Assembly (NCBI GenBank): GCA_035192965.1 | Contig: CP136571.1 | Span: 144,501 to 208,500 of the forward strand | From: Fuscovulum sp. | GTDB taxonomy: Bacteria > Pseudomonadota > Alphaproteobacteria > Rhodobacterales > Rhodobacteraceae | Length of the DNA: 64,000 nt | Direction: 5' to 3' | Shown: positions 26,472 to 34,807 of the stretch, in pieces | Numbering within the stretch: position 1 is the first letter of the stretch | How the letters are laid out: every line of letters starts with the position of its first letter | Position numbers and translations under genes: made by a program | Notes under the pieces: model-generated | Database searches by the model: none | The model's input: the letters and a program-made list of their open reading frames with translations, nothing else | What the model was told of the DNA's origin: nothing

Positions 26472-27265
26472 TCCTGATGTTCGAAGAAGCGCCGCAGATG
26501 CGCGGCGTCGGTACCTTGGGTGGGACGGTCCATCACGATCTTGCCTTGTTGCAGGCCAAGGATGTGGTCGGAGAATTCCAGCGTGTGTTCCATGCGGTGC
26601 GAAATCACGATCAGCGTCAGCCCGTCCTGACGGGCGAGATCGGACAGCAGGCGCATGATCTCTTCGCCGGATTGCGGATCGAGGCTGGCATCGGGTTCAT
26701 CGGCCAGGATGATGCGGGGACGTTGCATCAGCATCCGCGCGATGGCCACGCGCTGTGCCTGCCCGCCGGACAAACTGTCGACGCGTTGCAGGGCGCGGTC
26801 GGCTAGGCCAACGCGGGCGAGGCATTCCAGCGCTTCGGCGCGAACAGCGGCAGGGGCGATGGATTGGAACCAGGCGCGCGGGCCGGACATGCGGGCCTGC
26901 ACGCCATGCACCACGTTGGACAGCGCCGAAAGGCGGGGAACGAGGTTGTGCTTCTGCCAGACCACGCCGACCTGCGCCCGAAAGGCCCGCAGCCCACGCG
27001 GCGAGAGCGAGAGCACGTCCTGCCCCAGCATCTGCACCTGCCCGGCCGAGGGTTCAATCAGCCGGATCAGGCATTTCATCAGGGTGGATTTGCCCGAGCC
27101 GTTCGCCCCGATCAGCGCCGTCGCTACACCGGCGCGAACAGTGAAATCGATGCCCGCCAGAACCACGCGCCCGTCAAAGGATTTCTCCAGCTTCGAGACG
27201 GAAAGAACAGACCCCGCTTGCGCGGGATCTGTTGTCACAAGCGGGGCGCGTAGTGGCGCATTCAT
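26468..27265 (-). CDS. phnC: Phosphonate-type ABC transporter ATP-binding protein (second system)
   Basis: This 265-residue PhnC-like ATPase has Walker A GANGSGKST, signature LSGGQAQRVAIARM and Walker B IILADEPDASLDP, with QKHNLVPRLSALSNVVHG resembling PhnC. A 15-20-residue N-terminal extension is present. It lies between the binding protein gene (7-bp gap) and the permease gene (4-bp overlap) of the second system. Confidence 0.9.
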   Translation of the reverse strand: MNAPLRAPLVTTDPAQAGSVLSVSKLEKSFDGRVVLAGIDFTVRAGVATALIGANGSGKSTLMKCLIRLIEPSAGQVQMLGQDVLSLSPRGLRAFRAQVGVVWQKHNLVPRLSALSNVVHGVQARMSGPRAWFQSIAPAAVRAEALECLARVGLADRALQRVDSLSGGQAQRVAIARMLMQRPRIILADEPDASLDPQSGEEIMRLLSDLARQDGLTLIVISHRMEHTLEFSDHILGLQQGKIVMDRPTQGTDAAHLRRFFEHQE

Positions 27266-27272
27266 CGGGCGA

Positions 27273-28142
27273 TCACTCGCCCACGAATTCGGTGAATTCG
27301 GTCACGCCGACATTTTCAAACATCTTGCGGACGTTGTCGTAATCGGCATCGGTCACCGATGCGTTGAAGCTGCCGCCGATGTACTTTTCGTTTTCCTCGG
27401 TCGAGGTGACGGCGGCGATCAGTTCTTCGCCATGGTCGGCAAAGGTCTTGCGGACGATGTCCACCACTTCGGCGGGCACTTTGGACGAGGCGAGCAGGAT
27501 GTCATTGGGCAGTTCCGCGCCCTTGACCAGAACGCGCAGTTTCTGATCGGGGAAGGCTTCGGTCATCTGGTCGATATGGGTGCGGTTCAGGCCGATGGCG
27601 GCAATCTCGCCGCTGATCAGGGCTTCCATCGCAATGTTGCGCTTCAGGAAGACGGGTTCGTAATCCGTGCCATAGACAAGGCCCGCTTCGGCCAGCAGGG
27701 TGGCCGGCGACAGGTGCTGCGAGGTGGAACCGATCTCACCGAACGAGATTTTCTGGCCCTTCAGACCCGCCGTATCCTTGATTTCGGAACTGTCGAGGAC
27801 GACTACGTTGGAATAGTAGTCCGGGCGGTTCCAGGTCACCACCGGCACGGCATCCATGCGGGCGTTGAACACGACATATTCAGCCGGGCCTGTCAGCACG
27901 AAATCGACCTGCTCGGCGGCCATCGCCTCGACCGCCACGGTGCGGCCGGAAACGGGGAAGAATTCGACCTTGAGGCCGGAGATCTTTTCAAAGGCATCCT
28001 TGAACGGACCCATTTCGCGCTGCACGGCTTCGGCACCATCAATATCGGTGACGGCAAAGCGGATGGTTTCTTGCGCCGCGGCGATGCCTGCCCCTGCCAT
28101 CATGGCAAGGCCGAAGATGCCGGCTTTCAGAAGATTGGTCAT
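27273..28142 (-). CDS. phnD: Phosphonate/phosphite-type substrate-binding protein (second system)
   Basis: This 289-residue PhnD-like protein has a signal peptide (MTNLLKAGIFGLAMMAGAGIAAAQ). In the mature part, VDFVLTGPAEYVVFNA corresponds to the ligand-pocket block, and KISFGEIGSTSQHLSPATLL carries the serine-rich phosphonate oxyanion site. The ligand may be an alkyl phosphonate, phosphite or an ester; sequence alone does not decide. It is the first gene of a likely six-gene minus-strand operon. Confidence 0.88.
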   Translation of the reverse strand: MTNLLKAGIFGLAMMAGAGIAAAQETIRFAVTDIDGAEAVQREMGPFKDAFEKISGLKVEFFPVSGRTVAVEAMAAEQVDFVLTGPAEYVVFNARMDAVPVVTWNRPDYYSNVVVLDSSEIKDTAGLKGQKISFGEIGSTSQHLSPATLLAEAGLVYGTDYEPVFLKRNIAMEALISGEIAAIGLNRTHIDQMTEAFPDQKLRVLVKGAELPNDILLASSKVPAEVVDIVRKTFADHGEELIAAVTSTEENEKYIGGSFNASVTDADYDNVRKMFENVGVTEFTEFVGE

Positions 28143-28224
28143 GGAACCCCCAGTGGATGCGATTGGCGTTCCAAGCGGGGTAGAGCGGGCAGATGACAGC
28201 GGGATGATGGTTTGGTTGCCGAAT

Positions 28225-28247
28225 TGTAACGACAGGATGGCGTTACA
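28225..28247. promoter_or_regulatory. Inverted repeat upstream of the second phosphonate-type operon
   Basis: TGTAACG and CGTTACA form a perfect 7-bp inverted repeat with a 9-bp spacer, 83 bp before the binding protein start. It is a possible operator for a dimeric regulator. A convincing Pho box is not seen here, unlike at the first system. Confidence 0.5.
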
Positions 28248-28295
28248 TGAAATTCATCTTCCTGTTGCAGGCGTCATCTGCCGCCCGGAGGGGGA

Positions 28296-28994
28296 TCAGA
28301 TATGGCGGGTGAGGCCACCATCAACGATCAGGGTCTGGCCGGTGACGTAGCTGGAATCATCAGTCAGCAGGAAGGCAGCGGCCTTGGCCTGCTCTTCCAC
28401 CTTTGCGATGCGCTTCAGCGCGGCAAGGTCGCCGTATTTCGCCACATCAAGGCTGTCGGTGAACCCCGGCGCAAGGCAGTTCATGCGGATGTTCTGCGGA
28501 CCGTAGCGATCGGCAAACAGCTTGGTGAAGGAGGATACCCCGGCGCGATAGACGCAAGAGGCCGGGAACCAGAGGGAGGGTTCGAAACTGGCATAGGTGG
28601 TGACGTTGACGATGGCGCCGCCGCCCTGTTCCTGCATCACGGGGGTGACGAGCCGCGCCATGCGGATCACGGATTTCACGATCATCTCATTGGCGAGATC
28701 CCAGTTTTCATCGGTGATTTCCAGAAGGTCACCCTTGGGCGGATGGCCCGTATGGTTCAGCACCGCGTCGATGCGGCCATGGGTGGCCATGGCCAGATCG
28801 ACGATGGCCTTCAGGTCATCGGCGCTTTGCGCCACGCCGCGGCGCGCGACTCCGCCCAGTTCGGCGGCGAGGGTTTCGCAATTCTCTGAGGGGGACATCA
28901 GGACCAGCGCATAGCCACGCATGTGCATTTCGCGCGCGACGGCAGCCCCGATCCCGCGGCCACTGCCGGTTAGCAGACAGACTTTTTGAACCAT
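28296..28994 (-). CDS. SDR-family protein lacking the catalytic lysine
   Basis: This 232-residue Rossmann protein has the NAD(P) motif TGSGRGIGAAVA (residues 9-20). Serine S136 and tyrosine Y149 are in place, but the residue at Y+4 is V153 (YRAGV) instead of the lysine of the YxxxK motif. The ending YVTGQTLIVDGGLTRHI is typical of classical SDRs. The start follows an AGGGAAG ribosome site. It is the last gene of the minus arm of the sugar island. It may be a weak or non-dehydrogenase SDR, or may use another residue. Confidence 0.85.
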   Translation of the reverse strand: MVQKVCLLTGSGRGIGAAVAREMHMRGYALVLMSPSENCETLAAELGGVARRGVAQSADDLKAIVDLAMATHGRIDAVLNHTGHPPKGDLLEITDENWDLANEMIVKSVIRMARLVTPVMQEQGGGAIVNVTTYASFEPSLWFPASCVYRAGVSSFTKLFADRYGPQNIRMNCLAPGFTDSLDVAKYGDLAALKRIAKVEEQAKAAAFLLTDDSSYVTGQTLIVDGGLTRHI

Positions 28995-29109
28995 GATTCT
29001 TCCCTTCGGCGCTTGCGCCCGGCCAATCGGGCAGATGCCCTTGTCCCACAGCATGCCCAACCGCCCCGGAAAGAGCCATCCGTTTCGATGGGGATTGGCG
29101 GATGCCGCA

Positions 29110-30498
29110 TCAGCGCAGCAGGAGGCCGATCTGTTGCGCCAGCATGGCAGGATCGACAGGCTGCTCCGTATCAACCTCGATCAGGGGGAACCCACCCGAG
29201 GGGCGCGCACGTTCGGCCAGTGCGCGCAGTTCCGGCACATAGTCCAGACCGGGGTGGCCGGCGGGGCGGCTTCCTGCGCGGCGCGAGTAACGGTCGGCGA
29301 TAGTATCAGGCCGGGCGTGGCACCAGACTTCGACCACCTCGGTGATCCCGGCGCGCTGCAACCCCTCGTCCAGCACGGCGCGGGGCTGGAAGCCGAACCA
29401 AGCGTCTATGATGACTGTCGCGGCGGGCGGGTGCTGGGCGACCATGTCGAAGATGGCGGAGTATGTGGCCATGCCGAAGCGGCGATTCATCGGGCGGTCG
29501 ACAGGCGCGAATTCCAGCAGGAAGGGGTTCTTGACCGTATCAAGCGACAAGACAGGCCAGCCCCCGGCGCGTGAGAGGTGGTCGGCGATCCCGGATTTAC
29601 CCGACGCCGGAACCCCGTTGACCAGAATGGCGCGGCGGCCGCGCGGCAGGCTGGCCAATGCCGCGCCCGTCACGCCCGCATCATCCTGAAGGGCCGCAGC
29701 GACCACGGGCGCATCGAACCAGGACCGCGCGGATGGCACGCGGGCAAGGGCCGCCAGTGCAGCCGCGCCTGCCCCACCACCGATCAGCACCAGATCGGGC
29801 GAAACAGCCGTGATCATCGTGTCGATCGCGGAACGCAGCGGGGCAGCCCAGCGCATCAGCACGGTTTGCGCAGCGGGATCGTCGTCCATCGCCAACAGAT
29901 CCTGGGCTCGCAGATGCGATGGCAACCCAGCCTCGGCCAGATGGGTGGCGAAGGCAGTGCCGGAACTTTCCGTTTCGACGCAGCCGCGACGTCCGCAGAC
30001 GCACGGCCGCCCTTCGGGCATGACGACGAGATGGCCCAGTTGCCCTGCCGTTCCGCGGCCCCGCAGGATGCGCCCATGGTCGAGGATCGCCCCGCCAATG
30101 CCAGTGCCTATCGTGAACAGGACGGCATTTGCGCAGCCCCGGGCGGCGCCCACCCGCGCCTCGGCGATAAGGGCCATGCTGGCGTCATTGTCGATGGTGA
30201 CGGGCAGACCCGCCTCTTCGGCCAACCGCCGGGCAAAGGGAATGCTGGATAGATCGACGTAACCACCCGACAGCGCGACCTGACGGTCGAAATCCACCTG
30301 ACCGGGAACGCCGGCACCGATGGCCACGGTATCGGCATCGCGCAGGGCGGAGATCAGGGCAAGGCAGGTGCGCAGGCAGCCAGCCGGGTCGCGGTCTGTG
30401 GCCACGGCGCGACGGTCAAGGATGGTGCCGTCCGGTGCCACCCGCGCGGCGCGGATGTTGGTGCCGCCGATATCGATGCCGATGGCATTGCGCGGCAT
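29110..30498 (-). CDS. Fusion of ROK-family sugar kinase and P-loop kinase
   Basis: This 462-residue protein has two parts. Residues 1 to about 285 are a ROK-family kinase: IGIDIGGTNIRAARV, GTGIGGAIL, and the zinc motif C166-x-C168-G-x4-C173 with GHLVVMPEG. From about residue 288 follows ILVNGVPASGKS (Walker A, K301), then LDTVKNPF and a VIIDAWFGFQP segment, resembling small AAA/gluconate-kinase-like phosphotransferases. No stop or frameshift separates them. It lies 3 bp after the LacD-like aldolase gene. Which sugar each half phosphorylates is unknown. Confidence 0.86.
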   Translation of the reverse strand: MPRNAIGIDIGGTNIRAARVAPDGTILDRRAVATDRDPAGCLRTCLALISALRDADTVAIGAGVPGQVDFDRQVALSGGYVDLSSIPFARRLAEEAGLPVTIDNDASMALIAEARVGAARGCANAVLFTIGTGIGGAILDHGRILRGRGTAGQLGHLVVMPEGRPCVCGRRGCVETESSGTAFATHLAEAGLPSHLRAQDLLAMDDDPAAQTVLMRWAAPLRSAIDTMITAVSPDLVLIGGGAGAAALAALARVPSARSWFDAPVVAAALQDDAGVTGAALASLPRGRRAILVNGVPASGKSGIADHLSRAGGWPVLSLDTVKNPFLLEFAPVDRPMNRRFGMATYSAIFDMVAQHPPAATVIIDAWFGFQPRAVLDEGLQRAGITEVVEVWCHARPDTIADRYSRRAGSRPAGHPGLDYVPELRALAERARPSGGFPLIEVDTEQPVDPAMLAQQIGLLLR

Positions 30499-30501
30499 GG
30501 G

Positions 30502-31404
30502 TCAACCGCGCGGCATGTGCCGCCCGATGACGGCCTGAAGTTCCCGCAAGCGGGGTACGGCCATCGTGGTCAGCCGTTCGCGTGTAACGTCACGGTCGAG
30601 CGAGATGCAATCCTTCCACAGGGACCGCCCTGCAATCACACCGGATGCGCCATTCGCCATCGCCGTCTCCACCTGTCCAAGGAAGGTGGCATGATCGACG
30701 CCTGCCGACAACACCGCCCAGGGCACATCGCCCGCCATCCGGGTGATGTTGGCGCAGGCCTCGGCCGTGCCGGGGAACGGGATCTTGAGCACCTTGGACC
30801 CAAGGTCGAGGCAGATGCGCGACCCACCTTCGATCAGCGCGGGAATGGCTTTCGCATGGGTGGCCTTGTCCTCATCCGGCAGGGCGTATGTGAGAAACTC
30901 TACGACCAGCAGCAGGTCTTCGGCGGCGAAATCGTCGATCACCTGTTTCAGAAGGGCGATGTTCTGGGTGTTGGCAGCCGGAATGTCGGACCGCAGATAG
31001 ACCATGATCTTGCCACCCGTGCCGCCCAGTTCCCGCACACGGCGCGCGGTGATGCCGGGAACAAGCTTTGAGATGCGATAGCCTTCGGGCGTGGTGCCAA
31101 ATCCGGAATCATCCAGCCCGACCAGCAGCGCAGTCGATTTGTGCAGATGCCCTTCGTCAATCATACCCGGCAATGCGCAGACCGGATCGACCAGAATCGC
31201 CGTGGCGTGACGGGCAAGATGGGAGCCAATGTCGATCTTCGTGGCCCCAAGCACATCAATGCCGATCTTTGCCTGTTCCTCGGGCGTGGCGGCGAGAAGG
31301 GTCCGCATACCGCCGCGCTGATCGCAGGCCACAACCATCATGGCGCCCTCGTCGCCGCAGATCATCTGATAGCCGCGCCGTTCAGCGGTTGTCATCCCAG
31401 TCAT
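30502..31404 (-). CDS. LacD-type class I aldolase (tagatose-bisphosphate aldolase family)
   Basis: This 300-residue TIM-barrel protein matches the LacD family, which includes tagatose 1,6-bisphosphate and sulfofructose 1-phosphate aldolases. Useful blocks are VVACDQRGGMR at the N-terminus, ILVDPVCALPGM, the Schiff-base lysine region SKVLKIPFPG, and PWAVLSAGVDHATFLGQ. The frame is open upstream, but the start with MTGMTTAERRG is most likely. It is the first gene of the minus arm, divergent from the SorC regulator. It probably cleaves the phosphorylated product of the island's kinases. Confidence 0.85.
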   Translation of the reverse strand: MTGMTTAERRGYQMICGDEGAMMVVACDQRGGMRTLLAATPEEQAKIGIDVLGATKIDIGSHLARHATAILVDPVCALPGMIDEGHLHKSTALLVGLDDSGFGTTPEGYRISKLVPGITARRVRELGGTGGKIMVYLRSDIPAANTQNIALLKQVIDDFAAEDLLLVVEFLTYALPDEDKATHAKAIPALIEGGSRICLDLGSKVLKIPFPGTAEACANITRMAGDVPWAVLSAGVDHATFLGQVETAMANGASGVIAGRSLWKDCISLDRDVTRERLTTMAVPRLRELQAVIGRHMPRG

Positions 31405-31604
31405 GCCACTGCCTTTTCTTTGTCGTCGCGCCGGCATCGGCGCTGTAAAATCTTCCGAACACCCTTCCCCTGCTGATCTGTGCGATTGCCACGAACTGCG
31501 AAGGTGATATGGTGACCGAGGTTGTGTAACACGTTGCTGAAAGGAATTGCAATCTGTCTCAGATCGCTTCATCCGACGCGAGCGAAACCCGCGCGCTGAT
31601 TCAT

Positions 31605-32504
31605 ATGGTGGCCAAGCTGCACTATGAATCTGACCTGCCGCAGGTTCAGATCGCAAAGCAGCTTGGGGTTTCCACGGCAACGATCTCGCGCCTGTTGCAA
31701 CGGGCACGGGCCGAGGGGATCGTGCGGATCGAGGTGCGCGATCTGGTGGTGCCCGATGCCTTGGCCGCGCAACTGGAACGACACTTGGGATTGCGGCGCG
31801 TCGCGGTCAGCGAAGCTGCGCCAAGCGGTGTGGCGATGGCGCTGGCTGGTCCGCTTGGCACGATGCTGAAGACGGCGAACATGGCCCCCGGATCGGTGCT
31901 TGCGCTGGGCTGGGGGCGGACGATCCGCGCGGTGCTGGAGGCGGGGCTGCCGAAGATTCCGGGGGTTCTGGTTGTGCCGGCGACAGGTGGCATGTCGCAG
32001 CATCAGGCGCATTTCCAGATCAACGAATTCGCGCGAATCGCTGCAGAACAGCTGGATGGAACCGCGAACTTTCTGCATGCGCCGGTGCTGCCGAGCGCGG
32101 AATCGCGCAACATCTTTCTGTCTGATCCGGCGATTTTGCAGACGGTAGCGCTGTGGGACCGCATCGATGTGGCTGTGGTCGGGGTCGGTTTGCCCCATTC
32201 GTTGAACGCGCCAGAGGCAAGTGTTGCGACACCGGATGAGCAGCGCCTGCTGAACTGTGCCGGCGATGTGGTGCGGCATTACTTTGACGCGCATGGAAAC
32301 ATGATCGATTGGGACGGCGCGGAACGGTTGATCGCCGTGTCCGAGGCGCAATTGCAGAAGGCGCGGCTGTGCATCGGCGTGGCGGCGGGCGAAGCGAAGG
32401 CGCCGTCGATCATCGGGGCGGCACGGGCGAATCTGATCAACGCGCTGGTCACGGATTCGACCACCGCGCAGGCGGTGCTGGGGCTACTGCGCGCCCCGAT
32501 CTGA
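31605..32504 (+). CDS. SorC/DeoR-type transcriptional regulator of the sugar island
   Basis: This 299-residue protein begins with a helix-turn-helix (YESDLPQVQIAKQLGVSTATISRLLQRARAEGIV). A SorC-type sugar-binding domain follows: VLALGWGRTIRAVLEA, PATGGMSQHQAHFQINE, and LLNCAGDVVRHYFD near residue 225. The annotated ATG leaves a short N-terminus. In-frame coding continues upstream to about 31554, where an AAGGA ribosome site precedes a CTG, so the true start may be non-canonical. It is divergent from the aldolase gene and upstream of the importer, and is likely a sugar-phosphate-responsive regulator of both arms. Confidence 0.88.
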   Translation: MVAKLHYESDLPQVQIAKQLGVSTATISRLLQRARAEGIVRIEVRDLVVPDALAAQLERHLGLRRVAVSEAAPSGVAMALAGPLGTMLKTANMAPGSVLALGWGRTIRAVLEAGLPKIPGVLVVPATGGMSQHQAHFQINEFARIAAEQLDGTANFLHAPVLPSAESRNIFLSDPAILQTVALWDRIDVAVVGVGLPHSLNAPEASVATPDEQRLLNCAGDVVRHYFDAHGNMIDWDGAERLIAVSEAQLQKARLCIGVAAGEAKAPSIIGAARANLINALVTDSTTAQAVLGLLRAPI

Positions 32505-32510
32505 AAACGT

Positions 32511-32538
32511 TTGCAGGTGCAGAAAGTTATTGCTGCAA
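32511..32538. promoter_or_regulatory. Inverted repeat after the SorC gene, before the importer
   Basis: TTGCAG and CTGCAA are separated by 16 bp in the gap before the binding protein gene, 7 bp after the regulator stop. A TTGACG resembling a -35 box follows at 32549. The pair may be an operator for the regulator, but the arms are short. Confidence 0.4.
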
Positions 32539-32648
32539 AAAATTGCTCTTGACGATTTCACACTTCGCGCTTTCAGTTACGCTACTTGAAACGAGGGTGA
32601 TGGACGGGCCGCCTGCCTGTCACGGCACCCCCACCGGGAGGAGATATC

Positions 32649-33635
32649 ATGAAACGTCGTTCGATTCTGAGCGCCGCAGCCGCTGCCTCTGTCGCCCTGA
32701 CCATGGGCATGGGTGCCGCGCAGGCGCAGGACAAGAAATTCACCATCGCACTTGTTCCGGGCCTGACCACGGATGCCTTCTACATCACCATGCAAAAGGG
32801 CGCGCAGGCCGCGGCTGATGCGTTGGGGGTAGAGCTGGTGTTCCAGGGCGCGCCCGATTTCAACCCGGTGACGCAGGTGCCGGTGCTGGACGCGGTGATC
32901 GCGCGGGCTCCGGACGCGATCCTGATCGCGCCCACCGACACGACCCAGCTGATCGAACCGCTGCGCAAGGCGCATGACGCGGGTATCCCGGTGATTACGG
33001 TGGATACGTTCATCGGGACCGGCCAGTACCAGACCGGTGCAGGCGATGCCGATTTCCCGCTGGCCTATATCGCATCGGACAACGTGCTGGGCGGCAAGAT
33101 CGCGGCACGCGCGCTGGCCTCGGCCATTGGTGGCGAAGGCAAGGTCTATGTGTCGAATGTGAAGCCGGGGATTTCCACCACCGACCAGCGCGAAGCAGGC
33201 TTCAAGCAGGCGATGGCCGAAGAATTCCCGAACATCACGGTTCTGGAAACCCAGTTCAACGACAACGACGCCAACAAGGCCGCCTCGCAGTTGCAGGGTG
33301 TTCTGGCGCGCGAGGCCGATCTGAAGGGCGTCTTCGGGGCGAACCTGTTCTCGGCGCTTGGTGCGGCGAATGGCGTCCAGCAGGCTGGTCAGTCGGGCAC
33401 GATCAAGGTTGTGGCCTTTGATGCGCCGACGTCGATCGTTGACAACCTGACCACTGGTCTGGTGGACGTGGCCATTGCACAGCACCCGGCCGAGATTGGC
33501 TATTACGGTGTTGTGTCGGCCTTTGCCCACCTGACGGGCAATTCCATCCCGGTCAGCATCGGGACGGGCTTCACCATCATCACCAAGGACAACGTGACCG
33601 ATCCGAACGTGGCGAAATACGTCTATTCCGACTGA
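32649..33635 (+). CDS. Sugar ABC transporter substrate-binding protein (RbsB/FrcB type)
   Basis: This 328-residue periplasmic-binding-protein-like I protein has a signal peptide (MKRRSILSAAAAASVALTMGMGAAQAQ). The fold marks are clear: IALVPGLTTDAFYITMQKGAQAAADALG, DAILIAPTD, AHDAGIPVITVDTFIG and GVFGANLFSALGA. It precedes a permease and an ATPase, and a strong hairpin follows its stop. The ligand is a monosaccharide or polyol; the sequence does not say which. Confidence 0.92.
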   Translation: MKRRSILSAAAAASVALTMGMGAAQAQDKKFTIALVPGLTTDAFYITMQKGAQAAADALGVELVFQGAPDFNPVTQVPVLDAVIARAPDAILIAPTDTTQLIEPLRKAHDAGIPVITVDTFIGTGQYQTGAGDADFPLAYIASDNVLGGKIAARALASAIGGEGKVYVSNVKPGISTTDQREAGFKQAMAEEFPNITVLETQFNDNDANKAASQLQGVLAREADLKGVFGANLFSALGAANGVQQAGQSGTIKVVAFDAPTSIVDNLTTGLVDVAIAQHPAEIGYYGVVSAFAHLTGNSIPVSIGTGFTIITKDNVTDPNVAKYVYSD

Positions 33636-33643
33636 TCACGACC

Positions 33644-33670
33644 GGCCCCGCGCTGCACAGGCGCGGGGCC
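33644..33670 (+). terminator. Hairpin after the sugar-binding protein gene
   Basis: GGCCCCGCG pairs with CGCGGGGCC around a nine-base loop, with no U-run. As with pstS and phnD, it probably raises the binding protein level above the permease. Confidence 0.7.
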
Positions 33671-33748
33671 ATTCCGATGCGTCACATCACAAGACTGCAA
33701 GCCGGGCCCGTGGGTCCGGCACGCTGTCCCAGACCACAGGACCACCCC

Positions 33749-34807
33749 ATGACGACCGAAGCGCCGGGACCGGCTGGCGGGCATGTCTCGCCCCCTGCTG
33801 ACCATGCCGAAAAGAGCCGCACCGTTGTGCAGCGCATTGCCGACCTGCGGGCCTGGCTGTTTCTTGCCGCCCTGATCCTGGGTTTCGAGATCTGGAGCCG
33901 AGTTTCCTTTGGCGGTTCCTTTGTCTTCAACCCCTATAACATCACCTCAATCGCGATCTTTGCGGTGGCACCCCTGCTGTTGGCGACGGGGCAGACCTTC
34001 GTGATCATCTCGGGCGGGATCGATCTGTCGATGGGCTTTATCATGGGGCTTGCCGCCGTGGTCGCAGCGCATGTGATCAACTGGGCCACCCCGACCATGG
34101 GTATGCCGATGGCGGTGCTGTTCGGGTCGCTGGTCGCGGTGGGGATCGCGATGATCCCCGGCTGTGTGAACGGTCTGCTGGTATCGCGCCTGAATGTGCC
34201 GCCCTTCATCGGGACATTGGGCATGTTCGGTGTGGCACGGGGCGTGGCCTTTCTGCTGGCGGGCGGAACGACCGTGCCGGTGCAAAATTCGTTCTTTGCC
34301 ACGCTGGGCAACGGCCGCATCTTCGGCATCCCGTGGATCGTGATCGTGACTGCGATCTTCGTGCTGATCATGCACTATCTGCTAAGCCAGACCCGGTTCG
34401 GGCAGCACAACTATGCCATTGGCGCCAATGCACAGGCGGCCCGGCGGGCGGGCATCAACATCAAATCGCATCTGCTGCGCCTTTATATCCTGTCGGGGAT
34501 CTGTGCGGGGCTGGCCGGTGTTCTTTATGCGGCGCGGTTCAGCGCGGGCGCGGCGCAGGCGGGGGAACCCTTGCTGCTTGATTCCGTGGCGGCTGTCGTC
34601 ATTGGCGGGGCAAGTCTGTTTGGCGGGTCGGGCACCATCCTTGGAACCGTTGCGGGGGCCTTCGTGATTGCCGTCATCCAGTACGGGCTGGTTTTCATAA
34701 ATGTCGAACCCTTCTGGCAGTTCATCTCTGTCGGGGTGGTCATCATCATATCGGTGCTGATCGATCAGGCGCAGCGCCGGATCAGCGGAGGGCGGCAAAG
34801 TGAGTGA
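33749..34807 (+). CDS. Sugar ABC transporter permease (RbsC/FrcC type)
   Basis: This 352-residue inner-membrane protein has about eight to ten helices. The SGGIDLSMGFIMGLAAVVAA block and NAQAARRAGINIKSHLLRLYILSGICAGLAGVLYAARF are RbsC/FrcC-family hallmarks. I start at the ATG with CAGGA upstream rather than an earlier in-frame one. It overlaps the ATPase gene by 8 bp. Confidence 0.9.
   Translation: MTTEAPGPAGGHVSPPADHAEKSRTVVQRIADLRAWLFLAALILGFEIWSRVSFGGSFVFNPYNITSIAIFAVAPLLLATGQTFVIISGGIDLSMGFIMGLAAVVAAHVINWATPTMGMPMAVLFGSLVAVGIAMIPGCVNGLLVSRLNVPPFIGTLGMFGVARGVAFLLAGGTTVPVQNSFFATLGNGRIFGIPWIVIVTAIFVLIMHYLLSQTRFGQHNYAIGANAQAARRAGINIKSHLLRLYILSGICAGLAGVLYAARFSAGAAQAGEPLLLDSVAAVVIGGASLFGGSGTILGTVAGAFVIAVIQYGLVFINVEPFWQFISVGVVIIISVLIDQAQRRISGGRQSE

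Noticed and set aside
30502-31404. Sulfofructose-phosphate aldolase and a sulfoquinovose pathway
   Set aside because: The LacD family includes that enzyme, but no sulfoquinovosidase, sulfolactaldehyde enzyme or sulfonate exporter is present nearby.
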